Source of the DNA: a virus
Strand: one strand, 5' to 3'
Virus record (IMG/VR): IMGVR_UViG_3300020179_001316
Span: 1 to 22,777 of that record
DNA length: 22,777 nt
This document shows positions 15,974 to 22,450 of the stretch, piece after piece. The notes under the pieces are model-generated. The model saw nothing but the letters and a program-made list of their open reading frames with translations. It had not been told where the DNA came from and searched no databases. The first letter of the stretch is position 1. Each line of letters starts with the position of its first letter. Both the position numbers and the translations under genes were made by a program.

Positions 15974-16120
15974 AGCCGGCTCGGTTTTAGTTTAGCGTAT
16001 TTTGTGATTTCCATTTAACCAAATGAGCCGGCGATTTTAAGTTGCCAGCTCTAAAGGTACTACGCACTAGAAATAATTCCACATCTAAAAAGGTTCACTT
16101 AGGATGAGCTGGCGATGATT
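15973..16120. other. Non-coding region with two similar hairpins
   Basis: It lies between convergent genes (deaminase end 15973, endonuclease end 16146). Hairpin 1: GCCGGCTC (15975-15982) pairs with GAGCCGGC (16025-16032), extended by GGTT (15983-15986) with AACC (16017-16020) across a 4-base bulge on the 3' side. Hairpin 2: GCCAGCTC (16044-16051) pairs with GAGCTGGC (16106-16113), again with a short inner helix beyond a 4-base 3' bulge. One G-C pair of hairpin 1 is A-T in hairpin 2. It could be a structured RNA or a pair of terminators; no strong T tract follows either hairpin. Confidence 0.5.
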
Positions 16121-16145
16121 AAACACTGATGAAGATAAATTTATT

Positions 16146-16718
16146 TCAATCAATCAATTTTACTTTTTGCAATATAGGATTTGATTTTAAAAATCTTTCT
16201 AAGCTCTCTTTAGCCTCTTCATCTCTTTTTTGTTTTTTTGCTTTCATTTCAGCTGATCGTTTAGAGTAAATGAAAACATTCTTTTTAACTCCGCTCAATC
16301 CTCCAGTTTGCAAATTATACATACATTCTAAATCTTCTGAAAATCGAGATAAAACTTCATTCGTCAAAATGCTAGCTTCTGCATTCCATGCTTCCCATCT
16401 TGTTGAATAAAACTTTAAAATGTACCTTAAAAAGTTATCCTTACCCTCTTTTTTTATGGCGTCAAGAATTTTAACGCCTGATCCATAATAGCTTTTTAGA
16501 GGTGTTGTTGCATTACCATGACGAGCTGTTTTTTTGCCGATATAGAAAAAACCATTGTTTTTATTTACAGTCAAATAAATCCAGTGATAATCTCCATCAT
16601 GTCCTTTGGTTGGAGTGATGTTTTCATCAATGTTATTGATAATGCTTTCAACAAAGATTTGAGCTTCATCATGGATAAAATTGATATCGCCTGATGAGTA
16701 AGTGGGATTGAGTTTCAT
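16146..16718 (-). CDS. GIY-YIG endonuclease (SegE-like, homing type)
   Basis: A 190-residue protein from the ATG at 16718, with AAGG 6 bases upstream. The nuclease domain starts with WIYLTVNKNNGFFYIGKKT (about residues 45-63), a GIY-YIG core in degenerate form, followed by an SYYGSG loop, then KEGKDNFLRYILKFY and the AWNAEASIL helix with the probable metal-binding Glu. This pattern is that of T4 Seg-like endonucleases, which cut specific sites and spread their own genes. The C-terminus is a basic, Lys-rich helix. It follows the PAPS-reductase-like gene and is the last gene of the minus-strand unit. Confidence 0.7.
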   Translation of the reverse strand: MKLNPTYSSGDINFIHDEAQIFVESIINNIDENITPTKGHDGDYHWIYLTVNKNNGFFYIGKKTARHGNATTPLKSYYGSGVKILDAIKKEGKDNFLRYILKFYSTRWEAWNAEASILTNEVLSRFSEDLECMYNLQTGGLSGVKKNVFIYSKRSAEMKAKKQKRDEEAKESLERFLKSNPILQKVKLID

Positions 16719-16721
16719 GTG

Positions 16722-16739
16722 TTGCCTTTTTGAGTGAGT
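16722..16739. repeat. 18-bp direct repeat, left copy (flanks PAPS-reductase-like gene)
   Basis: TTGCCTTTTTGAGTGAGT is identical to 17639-17656. This copy is the leader and ribosome site region of the GIY-YIG gene. Confidence 0.85.
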
Positions 16740-16760
16740 GATCATTAACAATTGATCTGA

Positions 16761-17633
16761 TTACTTTAATTTCTCATAATCCATCTCAGAGATAACTTTT
16801 TTTGAGAGACCTGAATCACACAATCCCCAAGTAAGACAGCCGCTTAAATACTCCTCTTCAAATAGCTCCATTTGATCGTCATTTTTGAGAGACCAGTCAA
16901 GCACCTCATCAACTGGACCACGCTTGAAAAAAGAGTATTGAGCATCTTTTCTTCCCAGATCTTTGGCAATTTGCTTTACATCCTCTTCAAGATTTCTGAT
17001 CAGATCAAACCGCTCTGGTTGTTCATGATAGGCATGTTTGATTTCTGCCTTTCTTGAGAAGATGCATGGAAAACAGCCGACTCTTGAAAAGCCTCGTGTA
17101 TAGAGTGGATTGGGAGCAACATTGAAACGCTTATGAATGGCAACAACATCCGCCACCTTCCAATCAATCAGAGGCCTCCAGATTGTACTTTCATCTTTTT
17201 CCTCGAATTCGCCTAGTGTTGATCTTGCTTGACTCTCATCTCTTCTGATGCCTACTGCACTGACTGGCTTCTTTCGGTGCAGTGCTCTGACTTCATCCAT
17301 GTATTCAAGCTGGGGGGTAACTTTGAGCGTGAGCGTACAAGTGCGAATATTGCCAGTAGGAAAAAAGACTTTACTCTTAACCATCTCCTGAAAGCCACCT
17401 TGATCAGTCTTGAAAAATCTCTCATTCTTGAGTCTGCGAATTGGCTTCTTGAGCACTACTTTTTCAAGGTAGTCTAAATATTCGTAAGTTTCTTCATGTT
17501 CCCATCCGGTATCGCAAAACACTGGCTCAAAGTCTAAGCCTTGATCAATGAGAAATAAAGCCATAGCGGTTGAGTCTTTGCCACCGCTAACATTGGCAAC
17601 AAGTGGCCTGTCTTTTAAAAAGTCTAAATTCAT
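16761..17633 (-). CDS. PAPS-reductase/DndC-like ATP pyrophosphatase
   Basis: A 290-residue protein of the adenine-nucleotide alpha-hydrolase (PP-loop) superfamily. The PP-loop SGGKDST is at 16-22. Later come RTCTLTLK (Cys99), VGIRRDESQAR, IWRPLIDW and a GCFPC pair (Cys187, Cys190). The family activates a substrate with ATP; cysteines may hold a metal or Fe-S cluster. Relatives include PAPS reductase and DndC, but DndB/D/E and sulphate-assimilation partners are absent, so neither reaction can be assigned. The start lies 1 base after the loader stop, with AAGG upstream. The gene is flanked by 18-bp direct repeats, a sign of insertion. Confidence 0.75.
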   Translation of the reverse strand: MNLDFLKDRPLVANVSGGKDSTAMALFLIDQGLDFEPVFCDTGWEHEETYEYLDYLEKVVLKKPIRRLKNERFFKTDQGGFQEMVKSKVFFPTGNIRTCTLTLKVTPQLEYMDEVRALHRKKPVSAVGIRRDESQARSTLGEFEEKDESTIWRPLIDWKVADVVAIHKRFNVAPNPLYTRGFSRVGCFPCIFSRKAEIKHAYHEQPERFDLIRNLEEDVKQIAKDLGRKDAQYSFFKRGPVDEVLDWSLKNDDQMELFEEEYLSGCLTWGLCDSGLSKKVISEMDYEKLK

Positions 17634-17634
17634 T

Positions 17635-18930
17635 TCATTTGCCTTTTTGAGTGAGTAAAATTGTTGTATTTGAAAAACACGCTTTAAATCGATTTAAATC
17701 ACTCTTTGGCTGTGAAGGTATAGGCAAGTGATTTAAATCGTTTCTAGATGCTAAAATCAAGCATCCTTTGAAAGAGTTTGCTAGCTCAATAAACTGATCG
17801 ATTGTCAATTCAAATAATGGATTGAGTCTTGACGCCATAAAATCATCAATGCAAATGATATCAAACTTTGACAGCAGATCACCAACTGAGGGAATTGGCT
17901 TGTTTTCCGCTTTGGCCTTGTCATATTCAGATTTCCTCCATCGGTCCAGCTGGTCAAGAGTGCCATAAAAAAATCTTCCTACTTCATGAAGCCGGCCGGC
18001 AAATCGTCTTTCTTCTGCGATACGCTTTAAGAGACCAGTCATGAGGTGAGTCTTGCCTGTGCCACTTGCTCCAGTGATGAAAACTTTTAGGTTTTGATCT
18101 TTAGTCATGGAAGTCAAACCATTGATTTGATCTTGAGTCAGCCGGCTTGAATTGAAGTTGTCTAGGTGCATACTTCTATGCTGATCAGTGAAATGACTTG
18201 TTGCCAGCTGCTTAGATATAACATTGATCCTAGATGTCTCTTTGTCAATCTGCGTCACGTCTAGCAATGAGTAACATGTACCGTCATTGCGATTTGACCA
18301 ATCAGCAGGAGCATCTTGAAAATCAGCAATCAAACGGCCGTCTTTGATTTTCATTTTGTTTTCAATCATCGACCACGCTCCGGCCTTTTCTTTTACGTAG
18401 TTTTCTTTAGTTTCATAATTAGTTTCATAATTAGTTTCATATATATATGATTCTACCTTTTTGGGTATGTCGATTATACCCATTTGGGTAGTTTCGATTA
18501 TACCCATTTGGGTAGTTTCGATTATACCCATTTGGGTAGTTTCGATTATACCCATTTGGGTATAATCCGCATTTGTCGAACTTGCAATCATGTTTTTAAA
18601 GTCAATCGTTCTTCTCCAGTATCTTTCCACCACAATTGGCATGATCTTGAATTCTGTTTTGCTTATTCTTTTTCTCTTTTGGATCAATCCAGTTGCGCAA
18701 AGTTGATCGATTGACTTTGTGATCACACGCTCAGAGATACCCATGACAGAGGCCAGATCAGAGTAAGTGCATTCAAAGGTCATGTCTTGGCTGGATGTCT
18801 CAAACTCGTAAAACTCAATCAATCGATACATCAAAGCAAATCCATAACTGACTGATTGAAGGATGGGACATCTGAGAAAGTTGCCAATGATAAATTGAAA
18901 ATTGTCAAATCTTGCGTTTTTTAGTTTCAT
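17635..18930 (-). CDS. Replication initiator-helicase loader (winged helix + AAA+)
   Basis: A 431-residue two-domain protein. Residues about 50-105 form a winged helix (CTYSDLASVMGISERVITKSIDQL then a basic wing), as in phage O-like initiators. Residues 124-154 are four near-identical octapeptides (TQMGIIET) and 162-177 a Tyr/Glu/Asn repeat. Residues about 265-431 are a DnaC-like AAA+ domain with Walker A GASGTGKT (287-294), Walker B FDIICIDD (356-363) and a sensor-like LILASRN. It probably recognises origin DNA and loads the DnaB encoded divergently next door. AAGG lies 9 bases before the ATG. The repeats are also DNA elements (see origin). Confidence 0.8.
   Translation of the reverse strand: MKLKNARFDNFQFIIGNFLRCPILQSVSYGFALMYRLIEFYEFETSSQDMTFECTYSDLASVMGISERVITKSIDQLCATGLIQKRKRISKTEFKIMPIVVERYWRRTIDFKNMIASSTNADYTQMGIIETTQMGIIETTQMGIIETTQMGIIDIPKKVESYIYETNYETNYETKENYVKEKAGAWSMIENKMKIKDGRLIADFQDAPADWSNRNDGTCYSLLDVTQIDKETSRINVISKQLATSHFTDQHRSMHLDNFNSSRLTQDQINGLTSMTKDQNLKVFITGASGTGKTHLMTGLLKRIAEERRFAGRLHEVGRFFYGTLDQLDRWRKSEYDKAKAENKPIPSVGDLLSKFDIICIDDFMASRLNPLFELTIDQFIELANSFKGCLILASRNDLNHLPIPSQPKSDLNRFKACFSNTTILLTQKGK
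17639..17656. repeat. 18-bp direct repeat, right copy
   Basis: Identical to 16722-16739. Here it codes for the end of the helicase loader (LLTQKG region) and supplies AAGG for the PAPS-reductase-like gene. Confidence 0.85.
18405..18452. repeat. AT-rich 12-bp tandem repeats (candidate DNA unwinding element)
   Basis: AGTTTCATAATT occurs at 18409-18420 and 18421-18432, with a third variant copy at 18433-18444 leading into an ATATATAT run. Nearly all A/T, it encodes the Tyr-Glu-Thr-Asn repeat of the loader and directly adjoins the palindromic iterons, the position of the AT-rich melting region in lambda ori. Confidence 0.6.
18454..18567. other. Putative replication origin: palindromic iterons inside the loader gene
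   Basis: The perfect palindrome TACCCATTTGGGTA (arms TACCCA/TGGGTA) occurs at 18477-18490, 18501-18514, 18525-18538 and 18549-18562, exactly 24 bp apart. A degenerate fifth (TACCTTTTTGGGTA) lies at 18454-18467. The last full copy extends to arms of 11 bases (18544-18567). The 24-bp period keeps the reading frame and yields the octapeptide repeat. Iterons next to AT-rich repeats inside an initiator gene match the lambda ori plan. Confidence 0.65.
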
Positions 18931-18954
18931 GTTTTTAGCCTTGATAAATATTTG

Positions 18955-18983
18955 TTGACAAGTAACTAAATCTAATATACAAA
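18955..18983 (+). promoter_or_regulatory. Promoter for the regulator-dnaB unit
   Basis: TTGACA (18955-18960) with TACAAA 17 bases later (18978-18983), or TATACA after 15 bases (18976-18981). It is embedded in a 15-bp motif (18947-18961) repeated with one mismatch at the second promoter (20766-20780). Confidence 0.55.
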
Positions 18984-19001
18984 AGTAAAAAATAATTTCA
19001 A
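18974..19001 (-). promoter_or_regulatory. Promoter for the loader operon (overlaps the divergent promoter)
   Basis: On the minus strand TTGAAA (18996-19001), 16 bases, TATATT (18974-18979). Its -10 overlaps that of the plus-strand promoter, so RNA polymerase could not occupy both at once. Confidence 0.5.
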
Positions 19002-19028
19002 TAAGAAAAACAAATCAGGAGAAATATC

Positions 19029-19253
19029 ATGACAAAAAAAATGTCTGTATTACTTTTAAAGACCGGCAAGACCGCCACAAAGATTGCTGAAGAAACTGGC
19101 ATCACCAGAATGAGACTTTATCAAATCATGAAAGAAGACGCTCACGCACCGATGAAACTTGCGCTAAAGCTTGAGGCGACAACAAAAATCTCTCATCAAT
19201 TCTTTCTATATGCAGCGCCAACTTGCTATCAGTTTGTTGGAGATATCCTATGA
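19029..19253 (+). CDS. Small HTH regulator (Cro/YdaS-like)
   Basis: A 74-residue protein. The HTH spans about residues 14-35 (KTATKIAEETGITRMRLYQIM), followed by LALKLEATTKISHQFF, the usual end of Cro/YdaS-like domains. CAGGAG lies upstream of the ATG. It is encoded just after the divergent overlapping promoters, so control of that region and of its own synthesis is likely, as for Cro. Its stop overlaps the dnaB start (ATGA). Confidence 0.7.
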   Translation: MTKKMSVLLLKTGKTATKIAEETGITRMRLYQIMKEDAHAPMKLALKLEATTKISHQFFLYAAPTCYQFVGDIL

Positions 19254-20743
19254 CTGAATATCGCAGTTTTCAAAATCCAGAAGATGAATACAAAGAAGTC
19301 ACTTTTGATTACATCATGAGTCAATCATGGCAAGAGATGAATCGAGATCGCCAGCTTCTTCTTCAAAGCAGAATTAGATTTGTGCTCACTCAACTTCTTT
19401 GGCCTTCGTCTATTACATCTACTCAGCCAGATGGATCACTTGCGTTTTCTTTAGAGCAGCGCAGCGAGGCCGTAAAGATGATGATCTTCAAGATGATCCC
19501 AGATCCAAGAATTTTGATTGATCATACATGCATCTGCATTTTCAACATTTGCGTTGAGCTAAGGCAATCCCAAAGGCCAGTAAATTTTGAAAATGTCGTT
19601 GATGTATATCATCGCACTCATCAAGAGAGAAGAAAGACGCTCAAAGAAAGCATGCTAGCAGAATATATTTGCAGTTGGATTGCTGAGAATTTGGATGTCT
19701 GCCATGTCTATTATGGAGGACCGGCGATGATCCATGTTGTTGAAGATCATATCAATAAGATCTATGATGATTTCATCAGCCTGAGACTATCCCAGATCTA
19801 TAGATATAAAGAGATTGCACTGGCTCATGGCTATTCTCTCAAAGAGTGCGATGATATCTTTCTTGATAATGAAAGAAAAGTCAAAGACTTAAAGCCAAAG
19901 CCAAATATGGGATTATCTCAACAAGTACAATCGTTGCTTGAGTCTATGAAAGATTTTAAGCAAGGCTTATCCAGTGGATTGAGAAACCTAGATGATATCA
20001 CAAAGGGATGGAAAGACGGCTGTTTATATGTAGTAGCCGGCAGGCCTGCGATGGGAAAGACCGCCGTTTCTCTTACTTTTGCTTTGGCCTCAATGCAGGC
20101 TCAACCAACCAAGAAGACCTTGTTTTTTTCTCTAGAGATGCCAGATATCCAACTGATAAAGAGACTTGCGAGCAACTGGAGTGGCATCGCTCAATCAGTC
20201 TTTGATCAACCATTCGATCAATTGGCTGGCCACACACAAGAGAAGATTGCTGAGACTCTCTTTGAAATCAAATCAATGCCCTTAGAGATCATTGACCGAG
20301 CAGCCTTATCAATCGATGAGATGAGATCGATATGTGACATCAAAAAGAGAAGTGAAGATATTGGCCTTATTATTGTTGACTACCTCCAGCTGATGACATC
20401 TCCGGCCATGATTAGAGAGCAAGAGATTTCTCAGATCAGTAGAGGATTAAAGGCGCTGGCCAAAGAGATTGGCTGTCCAGTCATTGCACTAGCTCAGATC
20501 AATAGAGGCGTTGAGCAGCGAGCAAATAAAAGACCGCTATTGAGTGATCTTAGAGAGTCCGGAGCAATCGAGCAGGATGCTGATGTAGTGATGATGCTCT
20601 ATAGAGAATACGCTTATGATGAGCATGCATCTGAGACCGATATGGAAATCATTGTGACAAAAAACCGTCATGGAGAGTGCAAGACTGCACATGTTGAATT
20701 TTTGGGAAGTTGTCAAAGAATTTCAGATAGACAGCACTTTTAA
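19250..20743 (+). CDS. dnaB: Replicative DNA helicase DnaB
   Basis: A 497-residue helicase from the ATG at 19250, with GGAG 7 bases upstream and a 4-base overlap with the regulator. The C-terminal RecA-like domain shows GRPAMGKTA (about 264-272), FFSLEMP, LIIVDYLQLM, LAQINRGVEQR-x-x-KRP, SDLRESGAIEQDADVV and TKNRHGE, the full DnaB set. The N-terminal part (to about 220) keeps the DH-x-C-I-C-I-F-N-I and FISLRL features of the DnaB N-domain but begins with about 85 residues unlike the usual start. It unwinds the fork and presumably is loaded by the divergently encoded AAA+ protein. Confidence 0.93.
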   Translation: MTEYRSFQNPEDEYKEVTFDYIMSQSWQEMNRDRQLLLQSRIRFVLTQLLWPSSITSTQPDGSLAFSLEQRSEAVKMMIFKMIPDPRILIDHTCICIFNICVELRQSQRPVNFENVVDVYHRTHQERRKTLKESMLAEYICSWIAENLDVCHVYYGGPAMIHVVEDHINKIYDDFISLRLSQIYRYKEIALAHGYSLKECDDIFLDNERKVKDLKPKPNMGLSQQVQSLLESMKDFKQGLSSGLRNLDDITKGWKDGCLYVVAGRPAMGKTAVSLTFALASMQAQPTKKTLFFSLEMPDIQLIKRLASNWSGIAQSVFDQPFDQLAGHTQEKIAETLFEIKSMPLEIIDRAALSIDEMRSICDIKKRSEDIGLIIVDYLQLMTSPAMIREQEISQISRGLKALAKEIGCPVIALAQINRGVEQRANKRPLLSDLRESGAIEQDADVVMMLYREYAYDEHASETDMEIIVTKNRHGECKTAHVEFLGSCQRISDRQHF

Positions 20744-20764
20744 AAAATATTTTATCTTTTTTAA
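20740..20764 (+). terminator. Weak AT-only hairpin after dnaB
   Basis: TTAAAAAA and TTTTTTAA form an 8-bp inverted repeat with a 9-base loop, followed by T-rich DNA. Without G-C pairs, termination would be inefficient. Confidence 0.25.
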
Positions 20765-20765
20765 T

Positions 20766-20802
20766 AATTTTTGTTGACAATATAAAAATATTATTTTACA
20801 CT
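20766..20802 (+). promoter_or_regulatory. Promoter for the small-gene/recT unit
   Basis: TTGACA (20774-20779), 17 bases, TACACT (20797-20802). The -35 lies within the 15-bp motif 20766-20780, which differs by one base from 18947-18961. TTGTTGACAA in it is a near-palindrome. A shared regulator is likely. Confidence 0.6.
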
Positions 20803-20865
20803 ACAAACACAAACAAAGACAAGCAAGTCAAAAATGATCAATCAGATCAGAAAGCGAAATGCAAA

Positions 20866-21123
20866 ATGCAAAACTTAGACCTCTCCCCAGTCGATCAAAT
20901 CCTCAACGCAACCAGCAGCAAATTCGATGCCGAATTGGATGGCTGTGATGCTTTAGTTATCCCAACAAACGCAATGGCTTATGGCAAGGCATTCTTCAGA
21001 GTGACTGATGATGAAATCACCTTGCTCAATGCTGATGGTAGCGACTGGGATGAATACGATATGCCAGAAGATGGCGATGTTGTAGCGTACATTGAAAGTC
21101 TTCTCTCTAGCTTTGGCTTCTAA
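20866..21123 (+). CDS. Small acidic hypothetical protein
   Basis: An 85-residue, strongly acidic protein (runs such as DGSDWDEYDMPEDGD) with strand-like segments before and a helix at the end. No family recognised. It is the first gene after the second promoter and has only a weak ribosome site. Acidic early phage proteins sometimes mimic DNA or inhibit host enzymes; that is only a possibility here. Confidence 0.6.
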   Translation: MQNLDLSPVDQILNATSSKFDAELDGCDALVIPTNAMAYGKAFFRVTDDEITLLNADGSDWDEYDMPEDGDVVAYIESLLSSFGF

Positions 21124-21147
21124 ACCTAAAACACAAAGGATTTAAAA

Positions 21148-21312
21148 ATGCAAAACCGTTCTCCAGAATGTGGCTTATTTCCAATCGTAGCAAGACCAGT
21201 GGCAAAGAAAAGTGCTCTAAGAGACTTCATTGAAACTGTCCTCGCTTATCTCTTCTTTGCGTCAATTGGTGCATTTGGCATCATCTGCACAATGTACTGG
21301 CTAGCAGCTTAA
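21148..21312 (+). CDS. 54-residue single-span membrane protein
   Basis: Starts with AAAGGA 8 bases before the ATG. The N-terminal 30 residues are soluble and basic (VARPVAKKSALRD), then about residues 31-53 (VLAYLFFASIGAFGIICTMYW) form one membrane span. Spacing and RBS fit the neighbouring genes. Function unknown. Confidence 0.6.
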   Translation: MQNRSPECGLFPIVARPVAKKSALRDFIETVLAYLFFASIGAFGIICTMYWLAA

Positions 21313-21336
21313 ACACAAAAACCATAAGGCAACCAA

Positions 21337-21555
21337 ATGAAACTCAACCTTACTCAACTTGATCAAACTGCAAAACTCATGCACCAGTTTGATGACTTCT
21401 TTGAAGATTGGTGCATTGATTGTGATGATGTTACTTTCACAATTGGCACTCACACAATCACAGTCAAGATCGCTTCTCTTTCTCTAGATCAATCTGCATC
21501 ACCTGATCAGATCATCACTGCAATCAACAACCAACTAAACCAACTCGCACAATAG
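21337..21555 (+). CDS. Small hypothetical protein
   Basis: A 72-residue acidic protein with an N-terminal helix, CIDCDD near residue 28, a beta hairpin (VTFTIGTHTITVKIASL) and a C-terminal helix. AAGGC precedes the ATG. No known family. It lies 10 bases before recT. Confidence 0.6.
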   Translation: MKLNLTQLDQTAKLMHQFDDFFEDWCIDCDDVTFTIGTHTITVKIASLSLDQSASPDQIITAINNQLNQLAQ

Positions 21556-21565
21556 GATAAATCAA

Positions 21566-22450
21566 ATGGCTTCTCAAAAATTATTAGACTCTTTGTCAGA
21601 TATCAACGCAATCGCTGACAGCATGGATCAACTTGTAAAACTCGCCGGCTATCTCACTGGTGGCACCAACTGGAGTGCTCAACAACTTGTGACTGCCTAT
21701 CTTTCTTATGGCATGATGCATGGCTGGAATATCGCACAAACAATGGAAAAGATGAATGTCATTAAAGGCAAGATCACTTATCAAGCCGCCACCATGTTTG
21801 GCATTGTGATTGCTTCTTCTAAGTGCAAGTCATGGAAGGTGTTGACCAATTCCGATGTTGAATGCTCCCTTGAATTTGTTCGTGCTGATAATAATCAAAA
21901 GTACACAGTACAATTCACCATTGAAATGGCACAGCGTCAAGGCCTTACAAATAATCGCCAGTGGCAGACAATGCCAAAGCAAATGCTCATGGCCAGATGT
22001 AAATCAATGGCAGTCAGAGACGTCTTTGGTGATGTGATCAGTGGTTATGATGCAGTTGAAATCGCTGATAGCATGGACATGTCAGAAGAAGAAAGACTTG
22101 AAATCTTGAATAGTGAGCTTGATACTCAAATCACAACAAGACAAACTGCACCAGCTAAGCCAAAGGCTCCCGTCAAGACTCAGCCAATGCCAGTGCAACC
22201 GGTGCCAGTGCAACCATCTCAGCCAGTGCAACCGGTGCCAGTGCAACCAGTGCAACCTGCTCAGCCAGTGCAACCGGCACAAGTACCACCAGCACAAAGC
22301 AAATCGCCACAACCTGTGCCATTCCCAAGTGAGCAGAAAGCAGCTATCACTCAGCGCGCGTACAATGACACATCAAGAAAAGAGTGGATAGATGATGATA
22401 TGGATGAAGATGATGCTAGAGATTGGAAAGCGTCATGGGGAATTAAATAA
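21566..22450 (+). CDS. RecT-like single-strand annealing protein
   Basis: A 294-residue protein. Residues 25-175 carry the RecT pattern: a helix at GGTNWSAQQLVTAYLSYGMMHGWNI, MNVIKGKITYQAATMFGIV, a Cys-containing strand (SDVECSLEFVRAD), FTIEMAQRQGL, WQTMPKQMLMARCKSMAVRDVF, and a GYDAVEIAD end. RecT-type proteins anneal complementary single strands in phage recombination. Residues about 198-255 are a Pro/Val/Gln repeat linker, leading to an acidic, Trp-containing C-terminus that may bind SSB. No exonuclease partner is seen in the window. AGGAT precedes the ATG. Confidence 0.75.
   Translation: MASQKLLDSLSDINAIADSMDQLVKLAGYLTGGTNWSAQQLVTAYLSYGMMHGWNIAQTMEKMNVIKGKITYQAATMFGIVIASSKCKSWKVLTNSDVECSLEFVRADNNQKYTVQFTIEMAQRQGLTNNRQWQTMPKQMLMARCKSMAVRDVFGDVISGYDAVEIADSMDMSEEERLEILNSELDTQITTRQTAPAKPKAPVKTQPMPVQPVPVQPSQPVQPVPVQPVQPAQPVQPAQVPPAQSKSPQPVPFPSEQKAAITQRAYNDTSRKEWIDDDMDEDDARDWKASWGIK
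22184..22290 (+). repeat. Imperfect tandem repeats (PVQP linker) within the recT-like gene
   Basis: CCAGTGCAACCGGTG-like units recur at 12-18 bp spacing and code for Pro-Val-Gln-Pro repeats. Probably a slippage-prone flexible linker. Confidence 0.75.

Noticed and set aside
16761-17633. Complete DNA phosphorothioation (Dnd) system
   Set aside because: Only the DndC-like superfamily member is present; no dndB, dndD, dndE or cysteine desulphurase gene is in the window.
18454-18567. Repeat array resembling a small CRISPR
   Set aside because: The units are head-to-tail 24-bp repeats without unique spacers, lie in frame inside a gene, and no cas gene is near. Iterons explain them better.
18484-18714. 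Plus-strand frame with a repeated GSFDYTHL peptide
   Set aside because: It is the antisense reading of the iteron DNA inside the loader gene, with no ribosome site.
22082-22391. His/Leu/Trp-rich and Cys/Gln-rich frames on both strands
   Set aside because: Shadows of the PVQP repeats of the recT-like gene; composition is an effect of the repeat.
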